Assembly (NCBI RefSeq): GCF_030929505.1
Contig: NZ_JAVFVV010000021.1
Coordinates: 1-64,000, forward strand
Length of the DNA stretch: 64,000 nt
Direction: 5' to 3'
From: Mesorhizobium sp. LHD-90
GTDB taxonomy: Bacteria; Pseudomonadota; Alphaproteobacteria; Rhizobiales; Rhizobiaceae
Shown: piece after piece, positions 25,470 to 34,298 of the stretch
How the letters are laid out: each line of letters starts with the position of its first letter
Position numbering within the stretch: position 1 is the stretch's first letter
Program-made: the position numbers and the translations under genes
The notes under the pieces: generated by a model
Seen by the model: the letters and a program-made list of their open reading frames with translations, nothing else
Databases searched by the model: none
What the model was told of the DNA's origin: nothing

Positions 25470-26366
25470 TCAAACCTTGGTAAGGTCCACTCCGTTCTGC
25501 CCGGCCACGAAATCCGACAGGGTAGGCACGAAGTCGCCGCCGTGTCCGGTTGCGACGGCCGCGGCGAAGCTGTTGCGGACGGCAGCGCCGACGGGATTGG
25601 CGACAGTCGCCGACTGCGCGAAGGAGGCGAGATAGGTCATATCCTTCAAGGCGTTCGAGATGGCGAAGCGGTGGGCATTCGGGTTGCGGTTCACCACATA
25701 GTCGAAAAAGGTCTGATAGAAGCCGCAATCCATGCGGCCGCCTCGGATGACGCTGTCGAACGTCGTCGGCGTCAGGCCCGCCCTGGCGCCGAGCATCAGC
25801 GCTTCCGCATAGATCGCCGCATAACCCATCGACAGAAAATTGTTGAGCAGCTTCATCGTGTGGCCGGTGCCGACGGGACCGGTTGGGATGACGCGGCCGG
25901 CAAATGCCTCCAGCACCGGCCGGGCGCGGGCAAGCTCCTCCTCGGAGCCGCCGACCATGACGTCGAGCGTGCCTTCGGCAGCCTCCTTCGGCGTGCGCCC
26001 CAGCGGCGCGTCGATGAGGGTGATGCCACGCTGCTTCAGCTCCGCAGCGAGCCGTACCGTGGAAGCCGGATCGGAGGTGGAGCAATCGACGATCATCAGC
26101 GGCTTGCCGGCGGACGCCAAGCCGTCGGGACCGTTGACCGCTTGATCGACCTGCGGCGAGCCGGTGACGCAGAGCACGACGATGTCGCTGTTTTCAGCAA
26201 GTTCCCGCGCGGTTCTGGCCTCCTTGGCGCCTGCGGCTACCAGCCTGTCGACCGCCTCGCGGCTGCGATGCGCCAGCACCGTCAGCGGCCAGCCCTTCTT
26301 CAATATGTTGGCGGCCATGCCGGCACCCATATTGCCGAGACCGATGAACCCGATGCGTTCCTTCAT
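25470..26366 (-). CDS. NAD(P)-dependent beta-hydroxyacid dehydrogenase (3-hydroxyisobutyrate dehydrogenase family)
   Basis: A 298-residue two-domain enzyme. The N-terminal Rossmann motif is GFIGLGNMGAGMA. The substrate loop has DAPLGRTPKEA (usually DAPVSGG), and the catalytic lysine is in GTGHTMKLLNNF. The C-terminal helical domain is complete. The ATG at 26366 follows a strong GGGAGGAGG; upstream in-frame codons are ignored. The replacement of SGG by GRT in the substrate loop hints at a substrate other than 3-hydroxyisobutyrate. It lies about 180 bp after livF on the same strand and could be co-transcribed with the liv operon. Confidence 0.88.
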   Translation of the reverse strand: MKERIGFIGLGNMGAGMAANILKKGWPLTVLAHRSREAVDRLVAAGAKEARTARELAENSDIVVLCVTGSPQVDQAVNGPDGLASAGKPLMIVDCSTSDPASTVRLAAELKQRGITLIDAPLGRTPKEAAEGTLDVMVGGSEEELARARPVLEAFAGRVIPTGPVGTGHTMKLLNNFLSMGYAAIYAEALMLGARAGLTPTTFDSVIRGGRMDCGFYQTFFDYVVNRNPNAHRFAISNALKDMTYLASFAQSATVANPVGAAVRNSFAAAVATGHGGDFVPTLSDFVAGQNGVDLTKV

Positions 26367-26546
26367 GGCGTCCTCCTCCCTTTCCGGATGCGAGACACCT
26401 AACCGTTTCACGCGAACATGCAAACTGCTCTATTTGCCGGCCGCTGCCCCGCGAGCATCAAGCCGCGCCGCAAGCTGGCAAAAGGGGTCTGTTGCGGCGC
26501 GGATCGGCAAAGGTCAGCCTGGCGCCACCGCTCGAATGAGGACCGC

Positions 26547-27446
26547 CTACGACAGCCAGCGCTTGCGGCGCTTGTAGTGCTTCACGTCGCGGAACGATTT
26601 TCGTCCCTCGCCGCCGACGCCGAGGTAGAATTCCTTCACGTCCTCGTTGCGGCGCAGCGCCTCCGCCGCCCCGTCGAGCACGATGCGGCCGGATTCGAGG
26701 ATGTAGCCGTACTTGGCGTATCGTAGCGCGATGTTGGTGTTCTGCTCGGCGAGCAGGAAGGACACGCCCTGCTCCTCGTTGAGCTTTCGGACGATCTCGA
26801 AAATCTCCTCGACCAGTTGCGGCGCCAGCCCCATCGACGGCTCGTCGAGCAGGATCATCTTCGGCCGGCTCATCAGTGCCCGGCCGATCGCCGTCATCTG
26901 CTGCTCGCCACCCGAGGTGTAGCCGGCCTGGCTGGTGCGCCGCACCTTCAGCCGCGGAAAATACTCGTAGACGAGGTCGAGGTCGGCGCGGATCGCGGCG
27001 TTGCCGTCGCGCCGCGTGAACGCGCCGGTGAGCAGATTGTCCTCGACCGACAGATGGCCGAAGCAATGCCGCCCCTCCATCACCTGGATGCAGCCGCGCC
27101 GCACCAGTTCGTTCGGCGAGCGCGCCTGCACCTGTTCGCCGGCAAAGACGATCGTGCCCTTGGTCACCTCGCCGCGCTCGCCGTGCAGCAGGTTCGAGAT
27201 CGCCTTCAGCGTCGTCGTCTTGCCCGCGCCGTTGGCGCCCAGCAGCGCCGTGATGCCACCCTGTGGCACCGTCAGCGACACGCCCTTCAGCACCAGGATG
27301 ACGTGGTCGTAGATCACCTCGATGTTGTTCACCGAGAGGATGGGGGGCGCTGCGTTACCCTCCCCCTTGAGGGGAGGGTGGCCGCGAAGCGGCCGGGTGG
27401 GGTCGTCCCGGCCGGTCTCAACCTCATTTCTACCCTGCTTCTGCAT
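26547..27446 (-). CDS. livF: Branched-chain amino acid-type ABC transporter ATPase LivF
   Basis: An ABC ATPase of the LivF type: Walker A GANGAGKTTT, signature SGGEQQM, Walker B MILLDEPSMGLAP, H-loop replaced by LAEQN as usual for LivF. Homology begins at ILSVNNIEVIY. The about 30 codons before it are encoded by the arm of a hairpin repeat (giving PTRPLRGHPPLKGEG). The native start has therefore been displaced: ATG 27446 and GTG 27479 are both possible, and neither has a strong ribosome-binding site; a GTG inside SVNN is a third option. A C-terminal Lys/Arg-rich tail (KHYKRRKRWLS) extends past the usual end. Confidence 0.9.
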   Translation of the reverse strand: MQKQGRNEVETGRDDPTRPLRGHPPLKGEGNAAPPILSVNNIEVIYDHVILVLKGVSLTVPQGGITALLGANGAGKTTTLKAISNLLHGERGEVTKGTIVFAGEQVQARSPNELVRRGCIQVMEGRHCFGHLSVEDNLLTGAFTRRDGNAAIRADLDLVYEYFPRLKVRRTSQAGYTSGGEQQMTAIGRALMSRPKMILLDEPSMGLAPQLVEEIFEIVRKLNEEQGVSFLLAEQNTNIALRYAKYGYILESGRIVLDGAAEALRRNEDVKEFYLGVGGEGRKSFRDVKHYKRRKRWLS

Positions 27447-27516
27447 ATCCAAGTCCCGCGCTGCCTGAACCGACCCCACCCGGCCCTTCGGGCCACCCTC
27501 CCCTCAAGGGGGAGGG
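27358..27516. repeat. Long GC-rich inverted repeat (type B copy 2) overlapping the livF start
   Basis: Perfect 26-bp arms at 27358-27383 and 27491-27516, core CCTCCCCCTTGAGGGGAGGG, with a second pair of inner arms (GGCCGGGTGGGGTCG near 27391-27405 and CGACCCCACCCGGCC at 27471-27485). The arms match the copy at 6247-6415 apart from one or two bases in the centre. One arm is inside the predicted livF coding frame and the other ends 10 bp before the binding-protein stop codon, so the element spans the whole intergenic gap. Confidence 0.9.
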
Positions 27517-27526
27517 AGACGCCGCG

Positions 27527-28834
27527 TCACTTGCACTCCTCGTTCACCGGCCAGGGTGCGTTGGACTCGGCGTATTTCTTCGCCCCTTCAAGCACCAGCG
27601 GTTCGATCATGCCTTGGTCGGCCTCCAGCCGCTCCGACACCTTCACGAATTTTGCGCCGTCCCATTGCAGCATCCACGCACCCGAATGGCCGGAATGGTT
27701 GCCGCAGGAGGTCGAGAACGGCGGCACCATGCCCTCCATGCCGATCTCCTTGAGACGCTTCTCGTCGAGCTTCAGGTTCTCGAGTCCCCAGCGCAGTTGT
27801 TCCGCGTTCACCGCCTTGGTCTTGAAATGCGCCTGCGCCTCCTTGATGCCCTCGACCACGAACATCGAGATCACCACGCCGCGCTGATAGAAGACGTAGT
27901 CGAACTCCTCGCGCGGCAGCATCGAATGGCCGGCCTCGACCACGAGTTGCTTGATGTCCTTCATCACCTTGGAGTCGGAGACCGGAAAGCTCCACGAGAT
28001 CGAACGGTATCCCTTGCCAGCCTCGCCGATGGTCTTGAGGTCGGCATCGCTGCCCGACCACCAGATGCCGACGAACTTGTCCATCGGGAATTTCGTCTTG
28101 GCCGCCTCGGCAAGCGCGCCGGCGTTCATGGCGCCCCAGCCCCACATCAGCACGAAGTCAGGCCGCTCGCGCCGGATCTGCAGCCACTGCGCCGACTGGT
28201 TCTGCATCTCCTTCAGGCCGACCGGGATCGGCAGCAGGGTAAAACCGTATTTCTCGGCATAGGCGTTGAGCAGCGGGATCGGCTCCTTGCCATAGGGCGC
28301 GTCGAGGTGCAGCAGCACGATCTTCTTGCCCTTGAGGTTTTCCAGATTCCCCTCGGAGATGTTCTTCAAAATCATCGAGGCGCCGTCCCAGTAACTGGCC
28401 GGCGGATTGAACGCCCACTGGAACACTTTTCCGTCGGCCATCGGCGAAAAACCGTAGCCGGGCGCCAGGATCGGCACCTTGTCGACATTGGTCTTCGGCA
28501 GCACCTGCAGCGTGATGCCGGTCGACCAGGGCTGGGTGACGATCGAGGTCGTCTTGGTCTTCTCGTAGCACTCGGCACCCTTCTCGGTATTGTAGCCGGT
28601 CTCGCACTCGTCATAGACGAGCTTGGCGCCGCCAACGCCGCCGTCGCGCTCGTTGAGCATGGTGATGTAGTCGCGCTGCCCGTTCATCAGCGGTGTTCCG
28701 GTCGCCGCGAACGGCCCGGTCCTGTAGGACAGGTTGGTGACGTTGATGGCGTCCTCGGCGAGGGCTTGCCCGGCCAGCGTCAGGCCACCAAACAGGCTGC
28801 CCGCAAGGAGCATTCTTGAAATCAGACGTGTCAT
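27527..28834 (-). CDS. livK: Periplasmic substrate-binding protein of the Liv-type ABC transporter
   Basis: A 435-residue periplasmic binding protein of the type I fold (Peripla_BP_6). A Sec signal peptide (MTRLISRMLLAGSLFGGLTL, cleaved after AGQALA) is clear. The mature protein contains GTPLMNGQRDYITMLNERDGG and the long binding domain including VGIWWSGSDAD. The ATG at 28834 is preceded by CTGGAGGAAC. It is longer than E. coli LivK (369) and belongs to the rhizobial subgroup found with an acyl-CoA ligase. Its ligand is therefore as likely an aromatic or acyl carboxylate as a branched amino acid. Confidence 0.9.
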   Translation of the reverse strand: MTRLISRMLLAGSLFGGLTLAGQALAEDAINVTNLSYRTGPFAATGTPLMNGQRDYITMLNERDGGVGGAKLVYDECETGYNTEKGAECYEKTKTTSIVTQPWSTGITLQVLPKTNVDKVPILAPGYGFSPMADGKVFQWAFNPPASYWDGASMILKNISEGNLENLKGKKIVLLHLDAPYGKEPIPLLNAYAEKYGFTLLPIPVGLKEMQNQSAQWLQIRRERPDFVLMWGWGAMNAGALAEAAKTKFPMDKFVGIWWSGSDADLKTIGEAGKGYRSISWSFPVSDSKVMKDIKQLVVEAGHSMLPREEFDYVFYQRGVVISMFVVEGIKEAQAHFKTKAVNAEQLRWGLENLKLDEKRLKEIGMEGMVPPFSTSCGNHSGHSGAWMLQWDGAKFVKVSERLEADQGMIEPLVLEGAKKYAESNAPWPVNEECK

Positions 28835-28915
28835 GCGTTCCTCCAGTTTCGTTTCTCGTTCCCGCTGGCAGGCTGACCTGCCACCCAAGCGACCGCGGCC
28901 GCTATTCCCTGCATG

Positions 28916-29992
28916 TTAGTGCGGAAAAGGCCACATGATGAGCTTTTCCCGGATGATTGCCCAGAAGCGCGCCAGCCCGTGCGGCTCGACGATCAGGAAC
29001 AGGATGATAAGCGCGCCGATGATCATGGTGTTCAGGTGCTCGACCATGGCCGAACTTAGCGGCAGCCCGACCGAGGCCGGCAGCGTGCTGATGATAACCG
29101 GCAGTGCGACGATCAGGATCGCGCCGAGATAGTTGCCCAGCACCGAGCCCAGCCCGCCGATGATGGCGATGAACAGCACGCGGAAGGACAGCGGTATGTC
29201 GAAGGCGACAGGCTCGGCCGCGCCGCGCCACAGGAAGACGAACAGCGCGCCCGCCACGCCGACGATGTAGGACGAAACAGCGAAGGCCGACAGTTTCGCC
29301 TTCATCAGATTGATGCCGACCAGTTCGGCGGCGATGTCCATGTCGCGTACCGCCTTCCACATGCGCCCGATGCGGCCGCGCGTGATATTGATCGCCAGCC
29401 AGGTGATAACAGCCACGATCACCAGCACCACGTAATACTGGACAATGGCCGTCGCATTCGGCCCGGCCACCGGATGGCCGAAGACGGAGATCGTCGGCAC
29501 CTGGATCGAGCCCGACGAATTGTAGTTGTAGAGCCAGGCCCATTTCTCGAACAGCCACACCAGGAAGAACTGCGCGGCCAGCGTCGCGATGGCGAGATAA
29601 AACCCCTTGATGCGAAGCGACGGCAGGCCGAAAGCGACGCCGATCGCCGCCGAGAAGAATCCGGACAGCATGATCGCCACGATCAGGTTGAGGTCCGGGA
29701 AAATGGTCACCAGCTTGTAGCAGGCATAGGCGCCGACGCCCATGAAGGCCCCGGTGCCCAGCGACAGTTGCCCGGCATAGCCGGTGAGGATATTCAGCCC
29801 GAGCGCTGCCAGCGCATAGATTAGCACCGGCGTCAGCAGTGCCCGGAAGACGAATTCGTTGGCGGTCATCGGGAAGACGACGAAGGCGAGCAGCAGGATG
29901 AAGGCCAGCAGCCACGCATCCTGCCGCACCGGAAACAGCGCATGGTCGGCGCGGTAGGATGTCTTGAACTGCCCGGCGGTGCGATAGAGCAT
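28916..29992 (-). CDS. livM: Liv-type ABC transporter permease LivM
   Basis: A 358-residue permease with about ten membrane helices. It contains the LivM-type block LNILTGYAGQLSLGTGAFMGVGAYA, the EAA-like FGLPSLRIKGFYLAIATLAAQF region and GGLGSVLGNYLGAI near the end. It starts 3 bp after the livH stop, so translation is coupled. Last membrane component before the binding-protein gene. Confidence 0.93.
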   Translation of the reverse strand: MLYRTAGQFKTSYRADHALFPVRQDAWLLAFILLLAFVVFPMTANEFVFRALLTPVLIYALAALGLNILTGYAGQLSLGTGAFMGVGAYACYKLVTIFPDLNLIVAIMLSGFFSAAIGVAFGLPSLRIKGFYLAIATLAAQFFLVWLFEKWAWLYNYNSSGSIQVPTISVFGHPVAGPNATAIVQYYVVLVIVAVITWLAINITRGRIGRMWKAVRDMDIAAELVGINLMKAKLSAFAVSSYIVGVAGALFVFLWRGAAEPVAFDIPLSFRVLFIAIIGGLGSVLGNYLGAILIVALPVIISTLPASVGLPLSSAMVEHLNTMIIGALIILFLIVEPHGLARFWAIIREKLIMWPFPH

Positions 29993-29995
29993 CGA

Positions 29996-30955
29996 TCACA
30001 CCCGCTCGATGATGCGTTCGCCGAACAGGCCCTGCGGCCGGAACAAAAGCACGATGAGCGCCAGCACGAAGGCGAACCATGTCTCGGTGTTGCCGCCGAG
30101 CAGTGGCTGGCCCCAGTAGATCTCGAACAGTTTTTCCAGCACGCCGATGGCGATGCCGCCGATGATGGCGCCCGACACCGACTCCAGCCCGCCCAGCATC
30201 AGCACCGGCAGCGCCTTGTAGGCGATGACCTCCAGCGCGAAGGAGACGCCCGCCCGCGCGCCCCAGACGATGCCGGTGGCGAGCGCGATCACGCCGGCGA
30301 TGAACCAGACCAGCACCCAGATGGTCGACAGCGAGATGCCGACCGACAGCGCCGCCTGATGATCGTCCCCCAGCGCGCGGATGGCCCGGCCCATCTTGGA
30401 GCGGTTGAGGAAGACCAGCAGCACGACGACCAGCACCACCGCGCCAACCACTGCGGTCAGGTCCTTCTGTTCGATCGACACGAAACCGCCGAACGGCTCG
30501 AAGGTGTAGCTGCCGGTGGGGATAAGCAGCTCCTCGGTGATCATTACCTTGTTCTCGCCGCCGAAAATGATCTCGCCGAAGCCGATCAGGAACAGCGTGA
30601 TGCCGATTGTAGCCATGAACAGGATAATGTCGGGCTGGTTGACCAGCGGCCGCAGCACTACCCGCTCGATGGCGACGGCGAGGATGAACATGACGGCGAG
30701 CGTCAGCGGCACGGCCAGAAGCGCCGGCACGCCGTGTTCGTGAAAACCGATCAGCGTCAGCGCGGCGAACACCACCATGATGCCCTGCGCGAAGTTGAAG
30801 ATGCGCGAGGATTTGTAGATGAGCACGAAACCCAACGCGATCAGCGCATAAAGCACGCCGGCGACCAGTCCCTCCCAAAGCACCTGGAGCAAAAAATCCG
30901 GCGCGGCGACCATGTCCGCGAACGGTTTTACGAAGATGGCGTTCAGGAGGTCCAT
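29996..30955 (-). CDS. livH: Liv-type ABC transporter permease LivH
   Basis: A 319-residue permease with about eight membrane helices and the LivH hallmarks LVAGVLYALIALGFVLIYKSS, FNFAQGIMV, RAIRALGDDHQAALSVGIS and GGLESVSGAIIGGIAIG. The ATG at 30955 has GGAGG seven bases upstream. The frame stays open upstream into the hairpin repeat, but that part encodes repeat-derived sequence and is excluded. Confidence 0.93.
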   Translation of the reverse strand: MDLLNAIFVKPFADMVAAPDFLLQVLWEGLVAGVLYALIALGFVLIYKSSRIFNFAQGIMVVFAALTLIGFHEHGVPALLAVPLTLAVMFILAVAIERVVLRPLVNQPDIILFMATIGITLFLIGFGEIIFGGENKVMITEELLIPTGSYTFEPFGGFVSIEQKDLTAVVGAVVLVVVLLVFLNRSKMGRAIRALGDDHQAALSVGISLSTIWVLVWFIAGVIALATGIVWGARAGVSFALEVIAYKALPVLMLGGLESVSGAIIGGIAIGVLEKLFEIYWGQPLLGGNTETWFAFVLALIVLLFRPQGLFGERIIERV

Positions 30956-30997
30956 GAGGCCTCCATCCGCAGAAGGCATCCGGATCCACCTCGTCGA

Positions 30998-31187
30998 TGT
31001 TGGCGCTCCTTCGCACCCCCCTCTGTCCTGCCGGACATCTCCCCCGCAAGGGGGGAGATTGGCCGGCCGCTTTGGTTTCGCAAATCGCCAACGTTGGAAG
31101 AGAAGCGAGGCAAGCGAAACTGCCAATCTCCCCCCTTGCGGGGGAGATGTCCGGCAGGACAGAGGGGGGTGCGAAGAAGCGCCAACA
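30998..31187. repeat. Long GC-rich inverted repeat (type A copy 1) between livH and the DUF3096 gene
   Basis: Arms of about 66 bp at 30998-31063 and 31122-31187 are nearly perfect complements, with core GTCCTGCCGGACATCTCCCC, flanked by a loop of about 58 bp. The same arm core occurs at 55023-55077 and 55139-55193. The element sits in the middle of the liv operon transcript and would fold into a very stable RNA hairpin. Its sequence stays open in several frames, which explains spurious N-terminal extensions of livH. Confidence 0.9.
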
Positions 31188-31196
31188 TTGTCCGCC

Positions 31197-31346
31197 TCAC
31201 CCCGCCAGTTGAGGAAAAAGGCCGAGCAGGCCGATGATGATGAGGTAGATCGCCACGATGTAGTTGAGCAGCCGCGGCATGATCAGGATCAGCACGCCAG
31301 CGATCAGCGAAACCAGCGGGGTGATGGCGATGTTGGTGATGTCCAT
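31197..31346 (-). CDS. DUF3096-family small membrane protein
   Basis: A 49-residue peptide beginning MDITNIAITPLVSLIAGVLI and ending GLFPQLAG. It has two hydrophobic helices separated by the conserved MPRLLNYIVAIYLIIIG segment that defines DUF3096. ATG at 31346, stop at 31197-31199. It lies 14 bp after livG and before livH, inside the operon on the same strand. A ribosome-binding AAAGGAT is about eight bases upstream of the ATG. Function is unknown; its position suggests a possible accessory role to the transporter. Confidence 0.85.
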   Translation of the reverse strand: MDITNIAITPLVSLIAGVLILIMPRLLNYIVAIYLIIIGLLGLFPQLAG

Positions 31347-31360
31347 GGGGCAAAATCCTT

Positions 31361-32176
31361 TCAGTGCGCGACGCCGAGATAGGCGTCGATCACGGCCTGG
31401 TTTGACTTCACGGCGTCGGGAACGCCGTCGGCGATCTTCTTGCCGTAGTCGAGAACGACGACCCGGTCGGAAAGGTCCATGACCACGCCCATGTCGTGCT
31501 CGATCAGCGCGATGGTCGTACCGCGCTGGCGGTTGACGTCGATGATGTAGCGGCTCATGTCCTCCTTCTCCTCGAGGTTCATGCCCGCCATCGGCTCGTC
31601 GAGCAAAAGCAGCGACGGCTCCATCGCCAGCGCCCGCCCGAGTTCCACCCGCTTCTGCAGCCCGTAGGGCAGTTTTCCGACCGGCGTGCGGCGGATGTGC
31701 TGGATTTCGAGGAAATCGATGATCTCCTCCACCTTCTCGCGGTGCTCGATTTCTTCCGCGAGCGCCGGCCCGTGCCAGACCATCTGCCAGAACAGGTTGC
31801 GCTTCATCAGGACCGAGCGGCCCGCCATGATGTTGTCCAGCGTCGACATGCCTTTGAACAGCGCGACGTTCTGGAAGGTACGGGCTATGCCCTGGCGCAC
31901 CGCATGATGCGGCTTCATCGCCCGCCGGGTGTTTCCGCGAAAAACGATCTCGCCCTTCTGTGGCGTATAAAAACCGTTGATGACGTTGAGCATCGACGTC
32001 TTGCCGGCACCGTTCGGCCCGATGATCGCCCTGATCTCGCCCTTGCGGATGTCAAAGGAAATGTCGGTGATCGCCTTCACCCCGCCGAAGGAGAGCGAGA
32101 CGTTGCGCACCTCCATCAGCATCTCGCCGGCACCCTGCTCGGCGACCGCGATCGGTTCGGCCAAGCGCGAGCTCAT
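31361..32176 (-). CDS. livG: Liv-type ABC transporter ATPase LivG
   Basis: A 271-residue ABC ATPase. Walker A is GPNGAGKTSM and Walker B LLLLDEPMAGMN. The signature is unusual, VGKLPYGLQKRVELGRAL, lacking LSGG but normal for this LivG subgroup. The H-loop is LIEHDMGVVM. The start overlaps the end of the acyl-CoA synthetase gene by 4 bases. It pairs with LivF on the LivHM dimer. Confidence 0.94.
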   Translation of the reverse strand: MSSRLAEPIAVAEQGAGEMLMEVRNVSLSFGGVKAITDISFDIRKGEIRAIIGPNGAGKTSMLNVINGFYTPQKGEIVFRGNTRRAMKPHHAVRQGIARTFQNVALFKGMSTLDNIMAGRSVLMKRNLFWQMVWHGPALAEEIEHREKVEEIIDFLEIQHIRRTPVGKLPYGLQKRVELGRALAMEPSLLLLDEPMAGMNLEEKEDMSRYIIDVNRQRGTTIALIEHDMGVVMDLSDRVVVLDYGKKIADGVPDAVKSNQAVIDAYLGVAH

Positions 32177-34167
32177 GCCGCAAGGCCCTGTTGGCCGCCG
32201 GAGGCCGGCTCGTAGGTCCTTGCCTCCGCGATCTTCACCGTGGCGCTGATGCGGCCCTTGCGGCCATCCTCGTAGGTCACCTCCGTGTCGACGAATTTCT
32301 CTGCCGAGCCGTCGTAGAGCGCCTCGACCAGCGGGCGATAACGCTCGGCGACGAAGGTGCGGCGCACCTTCTGCGTACGCGTCAGTTCGCTGTCGTCGGC
32401 GTCGAGTTCCTTGTGCAGGATGAGGAAGCGGCGGATCTGCGCGCCCGCCATCACCGGCTCGCGCGACAGCCGCCGGTTGGTCTCGTCCACATGGCCGGCG
32501 ATGATCTCGTAGACTTGCCGGTGCCCGGCGAGTTCCTGATAGGAGGCATAGGCGATGTTGTTGCGTTCGGCCCAGTTGCCGACCGCCTGCAGGTCGATGT
32601 TGAGGAACACGCCGACGAAGTCGTGCCCGTCGCCATAGGCCACCGCTTCCTTGATGTTGGGGAAGAATTTCAGCGTGTTCTCGATGTATTTGGGCGCAAA
32701 CAGCGCACCCGACTTGAGCTTGCCGACGTCCTTGGCCCGGTCGATGATTTTCAGTTGCCCCGAAGCATCGAAGAAGCCGGCGTCGCCGGTCTTCACAAAA
32801 CCGTCCTCGGTGACCGTCTCGGCGGTGGTCTCGTCCTGCTTGAAGTAGCCGGAGAACTGGCCGGGCGAGCGGAACTGCACCTCGCCCGCATCGGTGATGC
32901 GGATGTCGACGTTGGGCGCGGCCGGCCCGACGGTATCGGCGCGTACCGCGCTGTCGTTCTGGCAGGTCACGTAGAGAAAGGCCTCGGTCTGCCCGTAGAG
33001 CTGCTTCAGATTGATGCCGAGCGAGCGGAAAAAGGAAAACAGATCCTGGCCGATCGCCTCGCCAGCCGTATAGGCGACGCGGATGTTGGAAAGGCCGAGC
33101 ACGTCGCGCAGCGGCTGGTAGATCAGGAATTTCCCGAGCGCGTAATCCAGCCGCGCCAGCAAGGGCACCGGCCGGCCTTCCAGGATTGCCTCGCCATGCC
33201 TGCCGGCGACGCCGATCCAGCGCTTGTAAATCCAGCGTTTCAGCCGGCCGGCGTCCTCCATGCGGATGGTGACGCTGGTCAGCAGGGATTCGAACACCCG
33301 CGGCGGCGCGAAATAGAAGGTCGGCGCAATCTCGCGCAGATCCTGCGCTACCGTCTCGCTGCTTTCCGGACAGTTCATGCAGAAGCCCGAGACATAACCC
33401 TGCGCGTAGTTGAGATAATGGTCGCCGACCCAGGCCAACGGTAGGTAGGCGAGCACGCTGTCGGCTTCCGTGAGTCTGTCGAAGGTGGCGGTATCACGTG
33501 CCGCATTCACCGCCCCCCGTGCGGAAATCATCACGCCCTTCGACCGGCCGGTCGTGCCGGAGGTGTAGAGCATCACCGACGTGTCGTCACCGGAAGCCTC
33601 GCGGATGCCGTCCTCCCAGGCCTTGCCGCTTCCGCTATCGGCGGCGAGCTGCGCCTCACCCCTCGCCTGCACGCTTTCGAAGGAATGCAGCAACTCGTGC
33701 CGATAGTTCGTCAGGCCACGCGGCTCGTCATAGATGATGGCGCCGAGCGACGGGATGCGCGCCATCGTGCCCAGAATCTTGTCGACCTGCTCCTGGTCCT
33801 GCACCACGGCGAAACGCACGGCGGCATGGTCGAGCACATAGGCCATCTCGTCGGCAACCGCGTCGCCATAGACCGGCACCGGCACGGCGCCGAGCGATTG
33901 CGCGGCGGTAAAGGTCCAGTAGAGGCGCGGCCGGTTGGCGCCGATGATGGCGATGTTGTCGCCGGACTTCAGCCCAAGCGCTTTCAGCCCCAGCGCGAAC
34001 TTGCGGATTTCATCGAGCTGCTGAGCCCAGGTCCAACTCTGCCAGATGCCGAAATCCTTGTGGCGCATGGCGGGCTTGTCGCCGAAACGCGCGGCGTTCA
34101 GCAGCAGATATTTGGGAAACGTGTCGAGGTCTGAGCCGGCGGCCCTCGCCGTCGATGTCGTGACCAT
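32173..34167 (-). CDS. AMP-dependent acyl-CoA synthetase (long-chain fatty-acid-CoA ligase type)
   Basis: A 664-residue ANL-superfamily ligase that activates a carboxylate with ATP and joins it to CoA. The P-loop MLYTSGTTGRSKG, motif A5 VKTGDAGFFD and the C-terminal swivel domain (KIIDRAKDVGKLKSG) are present. ATG 34167 is preceded by GGGAGGAGC; an in-frame upstream ATG at 34224 lacks this. It is the first gene of the operon and overlaps livG by 4 bases. The tight link suggests the imported substrate is an organic acid that is thioesterified on entry, an inference from context. Confidence 0.92.
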   Translation of the reverse strand: MVTTSTARAAGSDLDTFPKYLLLNAARFGDKPAMRHKDFGIWQSWTWAQQLDEIRKFALGLKALGLKSGDNIAIIGANRPRLYWTFTAAQSLGAVPVPVYGDAVADEMAYVLDHAAVRFAVVQDQEQVDKILGTMARIPSLGAIIYDEPRGLTNYRHELLHSFESVQARGEAQLAADSGSGKAWEDGIREASGDDTSVMLYTSGTTGRSKGVMISARGAVNAARDTATFDRLTEADSVLAYLPLAWVGDHYLNYAQGYVSGFCMNCPESSETVAQDLREIAPTFYFAPPRVFESLLTSVTIRMEDAGRLKRWIYKRWIGVAGRHGEAILEGRPVPLLARLDYALGKFLIYQPLRDVLGLSNIRVAYTAGEAIGQDLFSFFRSLGINLKQLYGQTEAFLYVTCQNDSAVRADTVGPAAPNVDIRITDAGEVQFRSPGQFSGYFKQDETTAETVTEDGFVKTGDAGFFDASGQLKIIDRAKDVGKLKSGALFAPKYIENTLKFFPNIKEAVAYGDGHDFVGVFLNIDLQAVGNWAERNNIAYASYQELAGHRQVYEIIAGHVDETNRRLSREPVMAGAQIRRFLILHKELDADDSELTRTQKVRRTFVAERYRPLVEALYDGSAEKFVDTEVTYEDGRKGRISATVKIAEARTYEPASGGQQGLAA

Positions 34168-34298
34168 GCTCCTCCCGAACCGCTTTGCGCGTTGTCGGGA
34201 CATAGTGCCGATCGTCGCGGCCAATGCAACACGACATTAGCCTAATATCGGGAAGGCATTCGGAATTTCGTTCGGCCGTCACGCCGGCGAACGGTGTC

